Origin: Vitellaria paradoxa
Lineage: Eukaryota; Streptophyta; Magnoliopsida; Ericales; Sapotaceae
NCBI GenBank assembly: GCA_019916065.1
Contig: CM034233.1
Coordinates: 16,409,009-16,473,008, forward strand
Direction: 5' to 3'
Length of the DNA: 64,000 nt
The notes below the pieces were generated by a model. It was not told the origin of the DNA and made no database searches. It saw only the letters and a list, made by a program, of their open reading frames with translations. Shown here in pieces: positions 11,986 to 31,999 of the stretch. Each line of letters starts with the position of its first letter. The first letter of the stretch is position 1. A program made the position numbers and the translations under genes.

Positions 11986-12300
11986 GGCTGATGTGTTCTT
12001 CGGTAGAGTTTGAATAGGGAAAAAATTAATTAATTATTAAGAAGTTAACTTCTTTTGTATTTAAAAAAAGAAAAAAAAGTTTACTTTTTAATAATTAACT
12101 TTTTAACTTTTTATTAATTTAACATTTTATTCTTCATAATTTAAAATATAAGAAAGTAAATTTGATCATTTTGATACACTTAATATAAAAAACCAGATGA
12201 AATGAAAAAATAAAATCTACCATAATGTAAAATTTCATCACTAAAAAATATTATTAATAAGGGCAGGATTAGAAATTTTTTTCACTCGGAATTATTAAAG

Positions 12301-12745
12301 GTGCGTTTGGAGCGTCGAAAAATAACGAAAAATATAGTTTGGATAAATTTTTGGCTTTTGGTGCACAGTCACCAAACTACATTTTTCAAAATTTCAAAAA
12401 TGAATAGTAAAATTTTTTAATTTTTGTGTCAGTTTTTTGGAGAGAGAATCCATTTAAACTTTTTTTTTTGAGTCCGTTCAAATGGTTTTATTTCAGAATT
12501 TATTGAAAGTCGTTGAAAAGTTTTTTGAGATTTGTAGAAAAGTTATTGGGATTTGTGAAAATGTTACTGGGGTTAGAAAAATATTTATTAGGGTTTATAA
12601 AAATTTGTTGAGATATGTAAATATATATATAAATGTATAAAAATTTCACAAAGTATAAGGATGGCAAAATGTGTTAGAATATTTTTGAGATTTTTAAAGG
12701 TTTTCAAAGATTTACCCACTTTTTGAGCATGCCAAATAGTCCTAA
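12301..12745. repeat. Dispersed non-coding element, member of a family with 14.2 and 47.5 kb
   Basis: It starts GGTGCGTTTGGAGCGT and carries 'ttggtgcaca', 'aaatgaatagtaaaatt', 'ttttggagagag' and 'gattttcaaag'-type blocks in the same order as the better-preserved copies at 14.2 and 47.5 kb. It ends near 'gagcatgccaaatagtcct'. This is the most diverged of the three copies. No coding capacity. Confidence 0.5.
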
Positions 12746-14209
12746 ATAGAGATGATTTTTTTTTTTTTTCTTGTGGGTATTAAATTAGGTTATGGGCAGT
12801 TGGATTACAATGTTATTTACTATTAATACTAAATAAAATTTGGCCCAAAATCTTATTAGGATCATAATCCACCACAGTCTATGCACAACTTTACCTTTGA
12901 TTATCAATCATTATTAAAGATATAAATAAGTCAAGTCGAGCGGAGTTAGACATTGTTGTAAATAGATTGCTTGTCATATGTTTATCATGCTCGCATTGAA
13001 TTTGTGTTTAGTTGACCTAAAAAAATTAAGTTTGAAATTGGCATATTAAAAAATATTAAGGTTTGAATTTGGCTAGTCAAAACTTGTATATATCAAGTAT
13101 TTAAAATATCAAATGATTTATTTAATATTATGATAATCTTTATTACAAGAATTAATTAATATTTACGATAAGTTAAATTTTAATTCTCAAAACACTTGAT
13201 AATTAATAAAGAGTACTACAAAATTTGAAAAAGTTTACAATGTTACGTTTCTAATAAGAATAAAATTGATTCCTAAAAGTCAAAACAAACGTTAAACGTT
13301 AAGAAAAATATCTAAATAAATAAAATTTCTAGAATATGTTTAGTTTGTGATTATCTTTAAAGTTGGTGCGTGGGAGCGTGTGTCGACAATACGAGAATTT
13401 TGTTAGTTTTATAGAGTTCAAAAGGCTTATAGAAAAATTTCCTCCTCTTTTTAAAAAAAAAAAAAAAAATTACAGTGATTTTTTTAGGGATGACCTCAAA
13501 AGCAAAGTTAAGCGTGCAGAGTGCACAGTGAATAATGTAAAGAACAGAAGGTGGTGATAAAGACAAGTGCTACTCGATCCACCTAGACCCTAAGTTTGGG
13601 GCCCTTCCTTGCTGTGGTTGATTAATAATGTAATACACAAAAGTTTAAACATTTTTCCTTAGCCCCTTGAAGTCAGATGTAACAATATTTTACCTTTCAA
13701 AAAAAAAAAAATGTAACAATATGTAATTTTTTAAAATTTCTACAAGGTGGTGGTTGGAATGCCAAATTTTGATAAAAAATAAAAAGTTGTGTTTCGTTAG
13801 TTGTTTGGTGTGTTTTATAAAAAGTGTGAAAAAAAGTTTATAAAAATTAAAAAGAATTGGTAAAACTTCAAAATTTTTAATTAAAATTAAAGAAAATAAA
13901 AAAATTAAAATTTTTGGTGTGAAAAAATTAGTAAATATTAATTTGAAAAAAAAAAGTTGAAAGATTTTTTTGTATTTCAAATGGCACAATTGTTTGATGA
14001 GTTTTGTTTGGCAACCCTATAAAACGAAAAAAAAAAAAAAAAGATTTGATGTCTTTTATTTAAACAAAATTATGATTTCTTGTTACTTTTAGTAATTGTT
14101 ATACATGTCATTCCCATTTAAAAATATTAAAAAAGATATTTAAAAAAAAATTAACAAAAGATTAAACTTTCTTCACCTGTACATAAATTTTTTTATTTTT
14201 AAACATAAA
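12746..14209. other. Intergenic AT-rich DNA
   Basis: No gene recognised. Long poly-A/T tracts are present (for example 13452-13470, 13699-13711, 14026-14042). Short open frames in both directions over these tracts are chance. Confidence 0.5.
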
Positions 14210-14730
14210 GGGTGAGTTTTGAGTGATAAAAAGTGAGGTAAAATGTGATTTAAGAAATTTTTTTGCATTTGGTGCACATATTTTAAATCACATTTTTTGG
14301 AGATGAATAGTAAAATTCCTGTTCTGACGGATTGGATTTCCGTTTGGAGATATTCAAAATTTTGGCAGTCATGGTTTCTTTGCACTATAATCTATCCAAA
14401 CGGATTGTAGAAACCGTTTGAACGGCAGTTGGCTGTGCAAATCTATTGGAAATGTTTCTACAATCCATTAAAATGGTTTCTACGATCCCACAAAAAATAG
14501 TCGAAGTGGGTGTTATTCGGTAGTTTGGGAGTTTATGGCAAGAATGGCGAAAAAATTTTTATTATTTGATTAACCGAATTCTAGTTATCGACTTTGTTTT
14601 GGAAGATATTGAACTTTTTTTAAACTTTAAGAAGGTGAGAATGTGTAAAAATATATAAAAATTTTTAGAGACTTTCAGAGATTTTCAAAAATTTTTACCA
14701 AAATAAATTTAGTGTGCCAAACCTACTCAA
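14210..14730. repeat. Dispersed ~520 bp non-coding element
   Basis: Closely related to 47465-47945. Shared blocks, in order, are 'ttggtgcacatattttaaatc', 'gagatgaatagtaaaattc(c/t)', 'ttggatttccgtttggaga', 'ggaaatgtttctacaatcc', 'ttatttgattaaccgaattc', 'tattgaacttt' and 'gattttcaaaaatttt'. The ends resemble gtgtgtttggagtg...ccaaacctactc. It behaves as a non-autonomous dispersed repeat; the superfamily is not determined. Confidence 0.65.
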
Positions 14731-14880
14731 AATATAAATAATTTGGCCACAAGTGAATCAACACGTCACCCACTTATTTTAGTATTTTTTTTTCTACTAA
14801 CTTGAATTTGATTACATATATATTACCTTTGCAACCGACAAATTTAAATTCTAGTTATTGATTACCATGTGAGATTGCTC

Positions 14881-14916
<36 letters not shown>

Positions 14917-16175
14917 CGTGTTGGGGCCTGTCAAGCTTTTGTCTTCTTGTTTTCTAATATCGAATTAAGAGCCGCAGAGCTTAATTTATTGACACCCACA
15001 TAAAAGAGGGCCAAACAAACCTTATCCTATCCTCTATCACAAACAAAAAGCCCCTTCATATCAACATCTCTCTTTTCCCTATTCATAGCATGAAAGTTTT
15101 CCTTTTAAAAAAATAAAAAATAAAAAATAAAAAACCTCTAAATAGGATTTTAAGTGGCGGTCAATATCTGTTGTGGCAAAAGCAAAACATTCCCTCTGCA
15201 GCCATCAAATCCTCACAGAAACAATCACATGGATCTGCTTAGTAATTGCTGAGGGTAATATTACTTTTATGTCAGTTATGGACATTAGTATGCTAAAATT
15301 TTTATACTTATTTTTATTATAAAATATCCTATTTTGATCGGACGGCTAACGTCACTCTCATTTATCTGCTCATGCATTATTAATGGACCAAAATTCTACA
15401 AATATATATAATATATAATGCTTTAGTGAATTTTTTTTTTTTACTACTCAAATAATATAATATTTTTCTTTTTTGGCCCTTTTTTCATAATCCTTTTCTC
15501 TTTTTTGGCAAATATTATTATATTACTAGCCAAGTTAAGGTTGCTGAATTTAAAATTATTTTTCATAATTACTTTTATGCGACCGCACAACACCCGCTAA
15601 ACTATAAAAACTTACTTTTATATCTCTAATATTTAAGATAATTAAATTATTGATTAAATTTTTAAATGAGATGATAAAAAATTCTAAAACTCAAATAAAA
15701 TCAAGTGGTGTACGTACCAAAAATATAAAGTACAAAAGAAGTAATTACATTTTTTAAAATCATTACGAGCCAAAACTGTTTTTTTTTTGGTTGAAAATTT
15801 TATTAACATTTTTACTTTAAGTACAAGAAGTGTAAATATATAATTTAAAATTTAAAATGTTAGTGATTTTTACCTTATAAAATTCAACTTATTAAGCCAA
15901 TTTTAATTCCTTAATTATCTAGCATTCTATCTACATATCCAGATTGGAGGTAATCTAAGTAAGACAAAAGGTGATCCATTAGATATTAGAACCAGTGAGA
16001 TGATACTGAGATGACCATGAAATGAAAGATAAATGCAGGAGTAATTTTTAACACAGAGAAATGTGTATATCCCAATTGTATGCGCAGAGAGAGAGAGAGA
16101 GAGAGGTTTAGGGGTGTACACCGAATAGCATGAAACAGCTGAAGAGAACTATAAAAATTAGAAAATTAGGCAGCT
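14731..16175. other. Intergenic, 3' flank of the aminotransferase gene
   Basis: It holds a (CT)n microsatellite at 14879-14917 (interrupted once by CG) and a GA tract at 16086-16105. The last part is probably the 3' UTR of the minus-strand aminotransferase gene. Nothing else recognised. Confidence 0.5.
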
Positions 16176-24259
<8,084 letters not shown>

Positions 24260-25333
24260 GGTGTAACAGAAATTTTCTGATTGACACTACCCAGATGGCA
24301 GGCAGGAGGACAAACAGAAACCTATGCACTTAGTTCACAAGCTGGGGAATCACATACACGCTTAGAATCAATAATGGGTGAAGACGAAAAACATAAAAAA
24401 AAATGAAAGGCAATATCAATGGTAAGGATCACATAATTATTTGGGTCTTTTTTTTGAAATAGGGTTAGAAAAATTTACATATTATGCATGTTGATTCATG
24501 CCAAAAAAACCCTACCACAGGTCCACAGGACCACAGCTATGATAAAAAAAATGGTTAAAATCAAATCATATCACGCATAATTTTACTCTTGGTGAGGATA
24601 CCAATGAAAGACCAGTGTCGCACTCCATTAGGATCAGCGAAGCCCAAAATTATACAGAGAATTAAATTATGAAATTAATGAAAATAAAACGTAAAAAGGA
24701 AAGCAAATAGAGTGTATAGATTCGTAAGAAATAGTAACCAATGCATGTGACACTGCAAGCATCCAAATCCAAGTCTGAGTTCGAGCTCTGACCAAGAAGC
24801 AGAGCCGATTAACGGGAACTGAACACACCTTTACAGATCAATGACGTGAAGGATATTCAGGCAGATACTTCTAAAGATGATGTTTTTTTTTTGGCAGTAA
24901 ACGACCAAATTTAGACAAACCCGTGTAACAGAAAAATACCAATTGAATCAACCCACGTAATACAGGGAAAAAAATGAAGAAACAAGGAAGACAATCAGGA
25001 TTCAGTTTGGATCGAAAACCCATTTAGAACACGATTCGAATCCACAAAATCGCGACAAAAATCTGAAATTTTTGACACCAACAGGTAAATAACGAGAAAG
25101 AAACCAATATCCATTTCACAGCCCCTAATAACGATAACAAGAACCAATCCAATCACACCAAGCAAGAGGTCAAATTGCTGTAGTAAAATGGTATTTGATT
25201 GGAGATTACACAGAATTCAAGTTGTTACCTTTGGAGTCTGCCTGATGTTAGGTGAGGAAGCCCAGCGCACAAGTTGGAATGTTGTGCTTGTTATGAGTCA
25301 GGTAACAAAAAGACTGGAGAGCCTTTTTGTCTT

Positions 25334-25335
<2 letters not shown>

Positions 25336-25366
<31 letters not shown>

Positions 25367-25371
25367 CAGAG
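25336..25371. repeat. (CCAGAG)6 hexanucleotide repeat upstream of GGT
   Basis: Six perfect units, about 1.1 kb upstream of the GGT start codon. On the GGT strand it reads (CTCTGG)n and may lie in the promoter or close to a non-coding first exon. A short open frame crosses it as Arg-Ala dipeptides, but nothing supports that frame being a gene. Confidence 0.9.
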
Positions 25372-26407
25372 GGCCAGAAAATGAATATATTATATATTTA
25401 TGTGGCAATGTGGAATTCAGGGGCAGCACCACAGCCACTGAAAAGAGGTTGATGGATTATTTGAATTCCCTTCAATATTATTGAAAGGACCTTGGGGATA
25501 AACCTAATGCAAGAAGAGTGGTGTAGCTTCCAGTTACAAGCACTTGGTGGGTATTGATTTGGGACCTCTGCTACCAGGTTCTTTTCACACATTTTTAGTG
25601 CGTGTTTTGGAAGATTATAGACAGAAAATACTCAGTTTTTTATTTTTTTTAAATAATTAAATTTATTCCTTTATATTTTAAATTTTTTTAAATTATAAAA
25701 GATAAAAAAATCAAATTAATAAAAAGTTAAAAAATTAACTTAAAAAACTTAACCTGCTAGTAATTAGTTTAAAAAAAAACAAAAACAAAAACAAAAACAA
25801 AAACAAAAGCAAGAACAACTAGCTTTGTTCCTCCAAACACTACCTCAGTCTCAGACTATTGAAATTAGAATATATTATTTTTGTTATGTTGGACTCTAAT
25901 GTCTCAACTCTTTAGTCTCTCTGGTCAAGAAGAAGGCGGCCACTTACCCAAAAAAAAAAAAAAAAAAATTTACTTGCCAAAAATAAGAAGAAGGCAGCCC
26001 CGGAGGGTAATCTAGTCGTCTGGATCATAGCAAGCACAATTATTGTTATTTTTATTTTTTTTTAATGCGCGTCCTAACATTTTGTTTGATGGAGACTAGC
26101 ATAGAGAATTGGGACTCAGTCGAACAAGAAAGAATTCTAACATTATAAGGCTCTACAAATCAATTTGATTAATTAAAGTATGCTTGGTAGTGAAAATTTT
26201 ATGGGTTGTTAGTTAATCTAACTAGATATAGATTGACCATTATGTAGTTAGAGTGGGGGTGAAAAAGGTTATATGATGCGCACACGATAATGTTTTTACT
26301 AATTTTAATGAAGTTAGCATTTGGATTAAATAGAACAGAATTAGATAGTTCAAGAATGTAATAGGTGCATTTGATAATTTGAGAATGAAATAGAAAAAAA
26401 AGAGATA
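25372..26407. other. Intergenic DNA
   Basis: No gene recognised. Contains a (CAAAAA)n repeat at about 25775-25810 and a poly-A run near 25951-25968. Confidence 0.5.
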
Positions 26408-27992
26408 TGTTGTCCCAAATAGCAACACTAGAGGGGGGTGAATAGGGTTGCTTAAAAATTTTGTAAATAAAAATTTCAACCCTAAAACAAATATGTCAAG
26501 ATGAATATGAAATGCACAAAAAAAAAATTATTCAATATTTGTGAATGAAGAGTGAATGCTAATGTTTGCAATAAATATAAAGAGAAGGGAAGAGAAGCAA
26601 ATACAATCGATTTATAGTGGTTCGGCTTCAATGTTGTCTACGTCCACTCCCCTAAGGCCTTCCTTGAGATTTCTCCACTATTCTTTGAAGAGCTTATTAC
26701 ACACTAGCTTCCCAAGCTGCTAGAAACCTTTCCCAAGTGATTTTATCCCCAAATCACTCACACAAGTCTCTCTCAAAGAAAGTCTCTTGTTTTGGTTCTA
26801 ACACTTGAACCAAAACCAACAAGAGCTCACCCAACTCTCACAAATTAAAAGGGCTTTAAATTTTTCTTTCTTACAACAACAATGATGAGTTTAAAACTCA
26901 ACCAAATCAAAAAGAAACTCTCACAAGTTGATATGAAAGATGAAGCACAAATGTGAGAAGAAATCACTCTATGTTTGCAAAGTTATAGAATTTCTTGTAT
27001 CTCTTTGTAAGCACTTCTTTCTTGCCTTGTTCATCCCCTTGAATCTGAGTTTGAGGCTCTATTTATAGATGAAAATCTCCAAAAGGCCGTTACAAAGTGA
27101 AAAGACACATTTGCCCTTGAAAGAAATTAAATTTCCTTGCTTCCAATGCTGTCTTTCAGATTCAGATTTTATGAGATATATTTGTGACCGTTTTTCAGCC
27201 TCAGAACGTTCAAATCTGACATTTTCTCAGAGTAAAGATTTTGTAGATATATAAGTCAGCTATCACATGCCAAATTTTGAGCTTCATCCAACGGTTAGAT
27301 AGTCAGATATGGCTTCTGAACCGAGACCAGCTTCTGATACCCTTTTCTGACATTCTGAATCTGTGTTCCCAGTTTAAGCTTCAGTTTCACCATGATACTT
27401 TTAGAATTAGAAGAAACTTAAACTACAAAAATTGTAGCTTTTTAAGTCTTCTTTTCACACACCGAAAATCAGAATTTTTAAAGCTGTAGAGTATGAGTTA
27501 TGTCTCAAAAACTAATACTAACTCCAGAATCTAGAATTAAAAACTTTTCTATAATGACTAATATTCCAACTCATTTTTTGACACCTTAACTTCAGATCCA
27601 CAAAAATTTCCCTTCGGTAAAGTTGTAGATATAGAAGTCTAGTTTACTATATTAAAAGTTCATGATAATTAAACTGTTGAATCTTAATATATCATCTATA
27701 TACTGACATGTGCCTAATTTCTCTGTTTACCCGAGTTAACCTCTAGTTCAAATCTTCATCTTACTTTGATTTCTATTACTCCCAACTTTGAAATTCCTTT
27801 ATTCCTTCCTCCAAATTATGTGAAAATATCTAAAAATAATATCAATCTCTTCCAACTCTATTATCTTGAATCTATCAAATGAATTGTAACATTTCATACA
27901 AGATCTTTGAAAATTAATTGTGAAAATTTAATTCAATATTTGTTATCATCAAAATCAATTATAAAACTAACTTTATAAATCTTGGGCCAACA
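26408..27992. mobile_element. Solo LTR, 1585 bp (TSD AGATA)
   Basis: The segment starts TGTTGTCCCAA and ends CTTGGGCCAACA, an inverted TG...CA terminus typical of an LTR. It is flanked on both sides by AGATA (26403-26407 and 27993-27997). Near the left end it carries 'aacactagaggggggtgaat' and 'gtggttcggc' with 'ctacgtccactcccct', phrases that recur in long plant LTRs. No internal retroelement domain and no second LTR are present, so unequal recombination has probably removed the rest. Open frames inside are not genes. Confidence 0.85.
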
Positions 27993-27997
27993 AGATA

Positions 27998-28273
27998 GTT
28001 TAATAGATATTTTCATAAAAAATTCTTTAAAATATTGGTTCGAGATGTTTATATGAGTCATGTTTGAGAGATTTTATGTGGTGAGTTTTGGAATGTTATC
28101 ATGAATTTGTTGAATACCTCAACTCATGAATGGGTGTTTTGTTTAATTTTTGAATAACCCAATTTGGAGTTCTCATGGTTCATAAAATTGTAGACAATAA
28201 TATTCTCGTTAAAATATTGAAATTCAAATTTGATCCTTCTTAACAAATTACTCATATTCCTAATTTCATGTTG

Positions 28274-28304
<31 letters not shown>

Positions 28305-30129
28305 TGGGATTTGGATTTGAAGTGCTTCAAAATTTTATTGTTGAATTTATTGTTATTTTTTGTATTACGTTAATATATATCCAAACATTAATATTTTTGT
28401 AATGTTTACTGTTCAACGAATAAATAAGGATATATGTGTCATTACATACATTAATAAAAATATCAGGATCTATTTAAAAATAAACTCCCAAATATGAGTT
28501 CATTATTTTTAAACTCATGTTCCTAAACATTTTAAAACTCCTACTAATCCATACCATTTAAACACTTCAAATTTCATATTTTTAAAACATCTCATAACCA
28601 TACTATAGAACTTCCAATCACACCCTTAACCACAATTTGAATAGAGGGATGGTAAGGCCCAAGCGGGGAGGGGATGACAACTCTAAGAAATGAATAATAT
28701 TAGTCCAACGCCCAGAAGGTGTTGTTGCAGATTTTTGTAATATATTTAAATTTTCATACCTAAAATGTTTTAGATAGTTCCCCATTAATGCCAATTATTT
28801 TAGTTGACAATTTTGTCCCTCATTTTGAATTGAATGATCAAAACCTCAATTTCTCTATCACTATTGATTAATAGAAGTCAAGCTTTGGAGACCAAACTTA
28901 AGATCAAAGAAGAAGGGAAGCTTTATGTCACTCTGAGAAAATCCAATGCCTCAAGAGGAGACATTTTTTCCTACTTCACGACCCTCTAATTTGACAAACG
29001 CAGCGATAAACTCTTTGCAGTTTGCAATCCTCAAGAAATCCTACTACCAGATGGTCCAGTTTTAACCACACTGATTTTTATTCCATGGTGGCCGTCGCCA
29101 GCTACCGAAACACCAAGCTTGGTCCTTTGTCGGAGTCGAGAGGGCCAACGCCACGGCCCACGAGCGTCCAACTAGGAGGAAGATCATGGTGGTGACAAGT
29201 CTAGGTTCCAACACCAATGCCACCGCCTCCTGCGGGTAACGCCCCTTGCTCGACACTCGACACTGAAATATTTTCGCCGCTGCCGCGCGTCGACGAGTTG
29301 GAAGCATCGAAGAAGCAGACCGTCTTAATGAAAGAATAATTTTATATTATTTAATAAATAATTTATGAGAAATAACATATGCACTCCTCCATTAAACTAT
29401 TATTTGAGTACACTGAAATATCACGAACAAAGGAAAGAGGGATTTGCTTACTCTCGATTTTAAAATGGGCAATAACCTTCTCCCTTAGAGTCAACCATTG
29501 AGCTGGGCATGTGCTCTACTATATTATACTATTTTATTCATGATCAAAGTAGGTTTTATATTTATTGTAATTTTTTGCTTTATCCATTAATATTTAAGTA
29601 TGATCAAAGTAGTTTTTATGTTTATTTTAATTATTTTTTTACTTTATAAAATATAATTTTAAATTTTTTAAAAAAAATTATGATTATATAGGTGCATTGT
29701 GTGAGTCTTCTATTAATATCCAAATAAAAACGTGTTAAGGGTTACTTTGCCTTTGCACCTCTTAATTGATGGTGATCTACTCCCCTGTAACCCTTTGCAA
29801 GATAAGAATAAAATTAGGCTTAATTTGGTAAAATAGAATGGAATATGATAATTATTTTTACATTTTTATTTTATAACCTTATTTAAGACACTTATTTATA
29901 ATAGAAATAGTCATCTCTTTTGAATAAGTATTCCATTTCATTCTTTCATTTTCATTTTATCTCATAGAAGGAGAGGAAATCCATTATAATTGCCTATTTT
30001 TTTTTTCATTTTAACAAAAATGTCTTCTATGAGATATTTGTAAAAAAAAAACATTAAAAATGATAAAGAGACAATAAAAAAAAATTACCATTTTACCTTG
30101 AATCTATTTTTAGGTTAAATTTATATTTT
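27998..30129. other. Intergenic DNA
   Basis: Contains a poly-T run (28279-28303). The stretch 28860-29330 is less AT-rich than its surroundings and has a minus-strand frame at 29062-29307 of Arg/Ala/Trp-rich composition with no recognisable domain. It could be a decayed gene fragment, but I cannot support one. Confidence 0.4.
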
Positions 30130-30960
30130 GGCTTCCTAATTTGATAAATATTTCTCAAAACTATTTCTAATTAACACAGCAAATTTTTATCCAACCTGGA
30201 CTTGGGGTCATATAATGACCATTTTGCCTTTGGCCTTATTATTGACCTAGATTCATATTTGAGTATCCCAAAAGATTTAGAGATATTCCCTACCAAATTT
30301 CATATCATCTCAATAAATTTTGAGTACAACCAAACTCGAGTTGTAAAATGACTGTTTTATCTAATTGCTTATTGTCTATTTAAATTCATATTGTAGGTAT
30401 ACCAAAAGGCGAGAAAAATAAACCTTAACAAATTTTTTATCAATTTAATAAATGTTGGACTGATTTAAACTTGAGCTATAAAGTGACATGTTAACCCCTA
30501 AACTTGTTTTATGTAAAATTCATATTCTAAACTTAAACTACAAAAATGTTCATCAGCATATTTTTTAATAGCTATATAAATTTTGGACCAATCCAAATTC
30601 AAACTGAAAAATGATTGTTTTAACCATCAATTTATTTTCAATTCATATTTGTATTCTACACTTCCCAAAAAACTTATAAATATAAAAAGATTTAGATCAA
30701 ATCGAACTTAGGCAAAAAAATTATCATTTTATCCATGCCCCTGTTCTAAGCCAAAATTCATGATATGGGTTTGTAGAATGATTACAAAAGATTTCCCAAC
30801 ATGTATTATTATTATTATTAGTTAAGCAAATTTTGAGTTAATATGAATTTGGATAGGAAAATGATTATTTTACTCATGAATTCATTTTTATTTAAATTTG
30901 TACTATGAATTTCTCAACAAGTTGAGAAATATTCATTGACGTATTTTTATAATTGTTAAA
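30130..30960. repeat. Degenerate tandem array, about six units of ~110-140 bp
   Basis: A block of the form 'aaaatgac(t)gttttaaccc...attcatatt' recurs at about 30213, 30345, 30481, 30608, 30719 and 30858. Each is preceded by a 'ttttgga.caa.ccaaactcgag'-like block and followed by 'ataccaaaa...gaaatattca.ttaac'. Spacings of about 111-139 bp and the same block order in each unit indicate an old tandem array. It has no coding capacity. I do not recognise it as a known family. Confidence 0.6.
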
Positions 30961-31999
30961 AGCAAAAAAAAAAAAGTATATATTTTTGTAGTCTCTAAAA
31001 AATTAGTCTACTCAGTAATTTTTATTGCAATATATTTATAATGTGTAACCAAATTAAGGTTCTCATAATTTTCATATTGCTAACTAAATAAGAGCTCTTT
31101 TGATAAGATAAATGCATAAATGTTAGCACTTTTTTAAATAAATAAAATCAAATTCAAACAAGAGTACGTTAAACTCTTAAAACCCATAAATAAACTCGTT
31201 TCTTATTTGTGAATATACTTGTATATAGTTATGAAAATGTTTGTTTATGTGTTCAAAAATATACTTATACAATTAAAATTGACTTTTAAAGTTTTAATGA
31301 CCAAATTTTTTATTAATTTGTTAATTTACAGCTTATTTATTAAGTCAAAAAAATTTATTTGTTTGTTCATAAAGAAAGTTAGTTCATTTGTTGCATTGTT
31401 TATTAACAATCTTGCAAAACTTGATTATAAGTTCGCAAGTAAGTTTAAGCAAGTTTGAACTTATCAATAAACTTAACAAACAAGGTTAAAGGTAATAATA
31501 TTAACTCAAGATTAGGATCCGTAAGTTTGAATATTAAATATTTATAAAAAATATAAATAAATATATTTAAAAAATATTTTATATTAATAAATAAATTCTT
31601 CAACCCAAACTCTACAATAATAAACTTAGCAAACAAATCCAACTCGCTTGAGGCAAGTATACTGATTTTCGACTAATCGCAGGGCCGGAGCCAAGACGTT
31701 GAAGGATTGCCGGTGGAAGTCGCGAATTTATTTAAATGTCGTCGGACAATATTTTATTGTCGTAATTTGATTTTCCTTTTTTTTGTAGTGTTTGAAAGAG
31801 CTAATATACGAATTAGCCCACCAAGACTCATTATTTCACGATTGAGGACAGACCAAAAATCAGGTTTTTCTCCTAGAAACTGCTGGGGTATAACTGGAAA
31901 CCAAGTAACCAGTGTCGCTGTCGCTCCTCTCCGTTCTCCGCGCAGTGAAGATCGCAACGCGCTCACGACACCACTCGCTCTGCAGCTGTGACCGTTGAA
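30961..31999. promoter_or_regulatory. Upstream region of the PRPP synthetase gene
   Basis: AT-rich to about 31680, then a sharp rise in G+C over about 31900-31999, typical of the 5' UTR of a plant gene. At 31680 the text CAGGGCCGGAGCCAAG resembles a hAT terminus but no partner end is visible. The transcription start was not located. An open frame at 31707-31991 is out of frame with the gene and is not supported. Confidence 0.35.

Noticed and set aside
25188..25484. 98-aa frame with Arg-Ala repeats
   Set aside because: Produced by the CCAGAG hexanucleotide repeat; no supporting context.
27069..27489. Two plus-strand frames of 61 and 70 aa
   Set aside because: Inside the solo LTR; no domain.
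29062..29307. Minus-strand 81-aa open frame, Arg/Ala-rich
   Set aside because: No recognisable domain, no splice context; likely chance in a less AT-rich patch.
31680..31700. hAT-like terminus CAGGGCCGGAGCCAAG
   Set aside because: Resembles the 17-kb hAT end but no partner terminus or 8-bp duplication was found.
31707..31991. 94-aa frame just upstream of the PRPP synthetase
   Set aside because: Different frame from the gene; probably 5' flank or 5' UTR.
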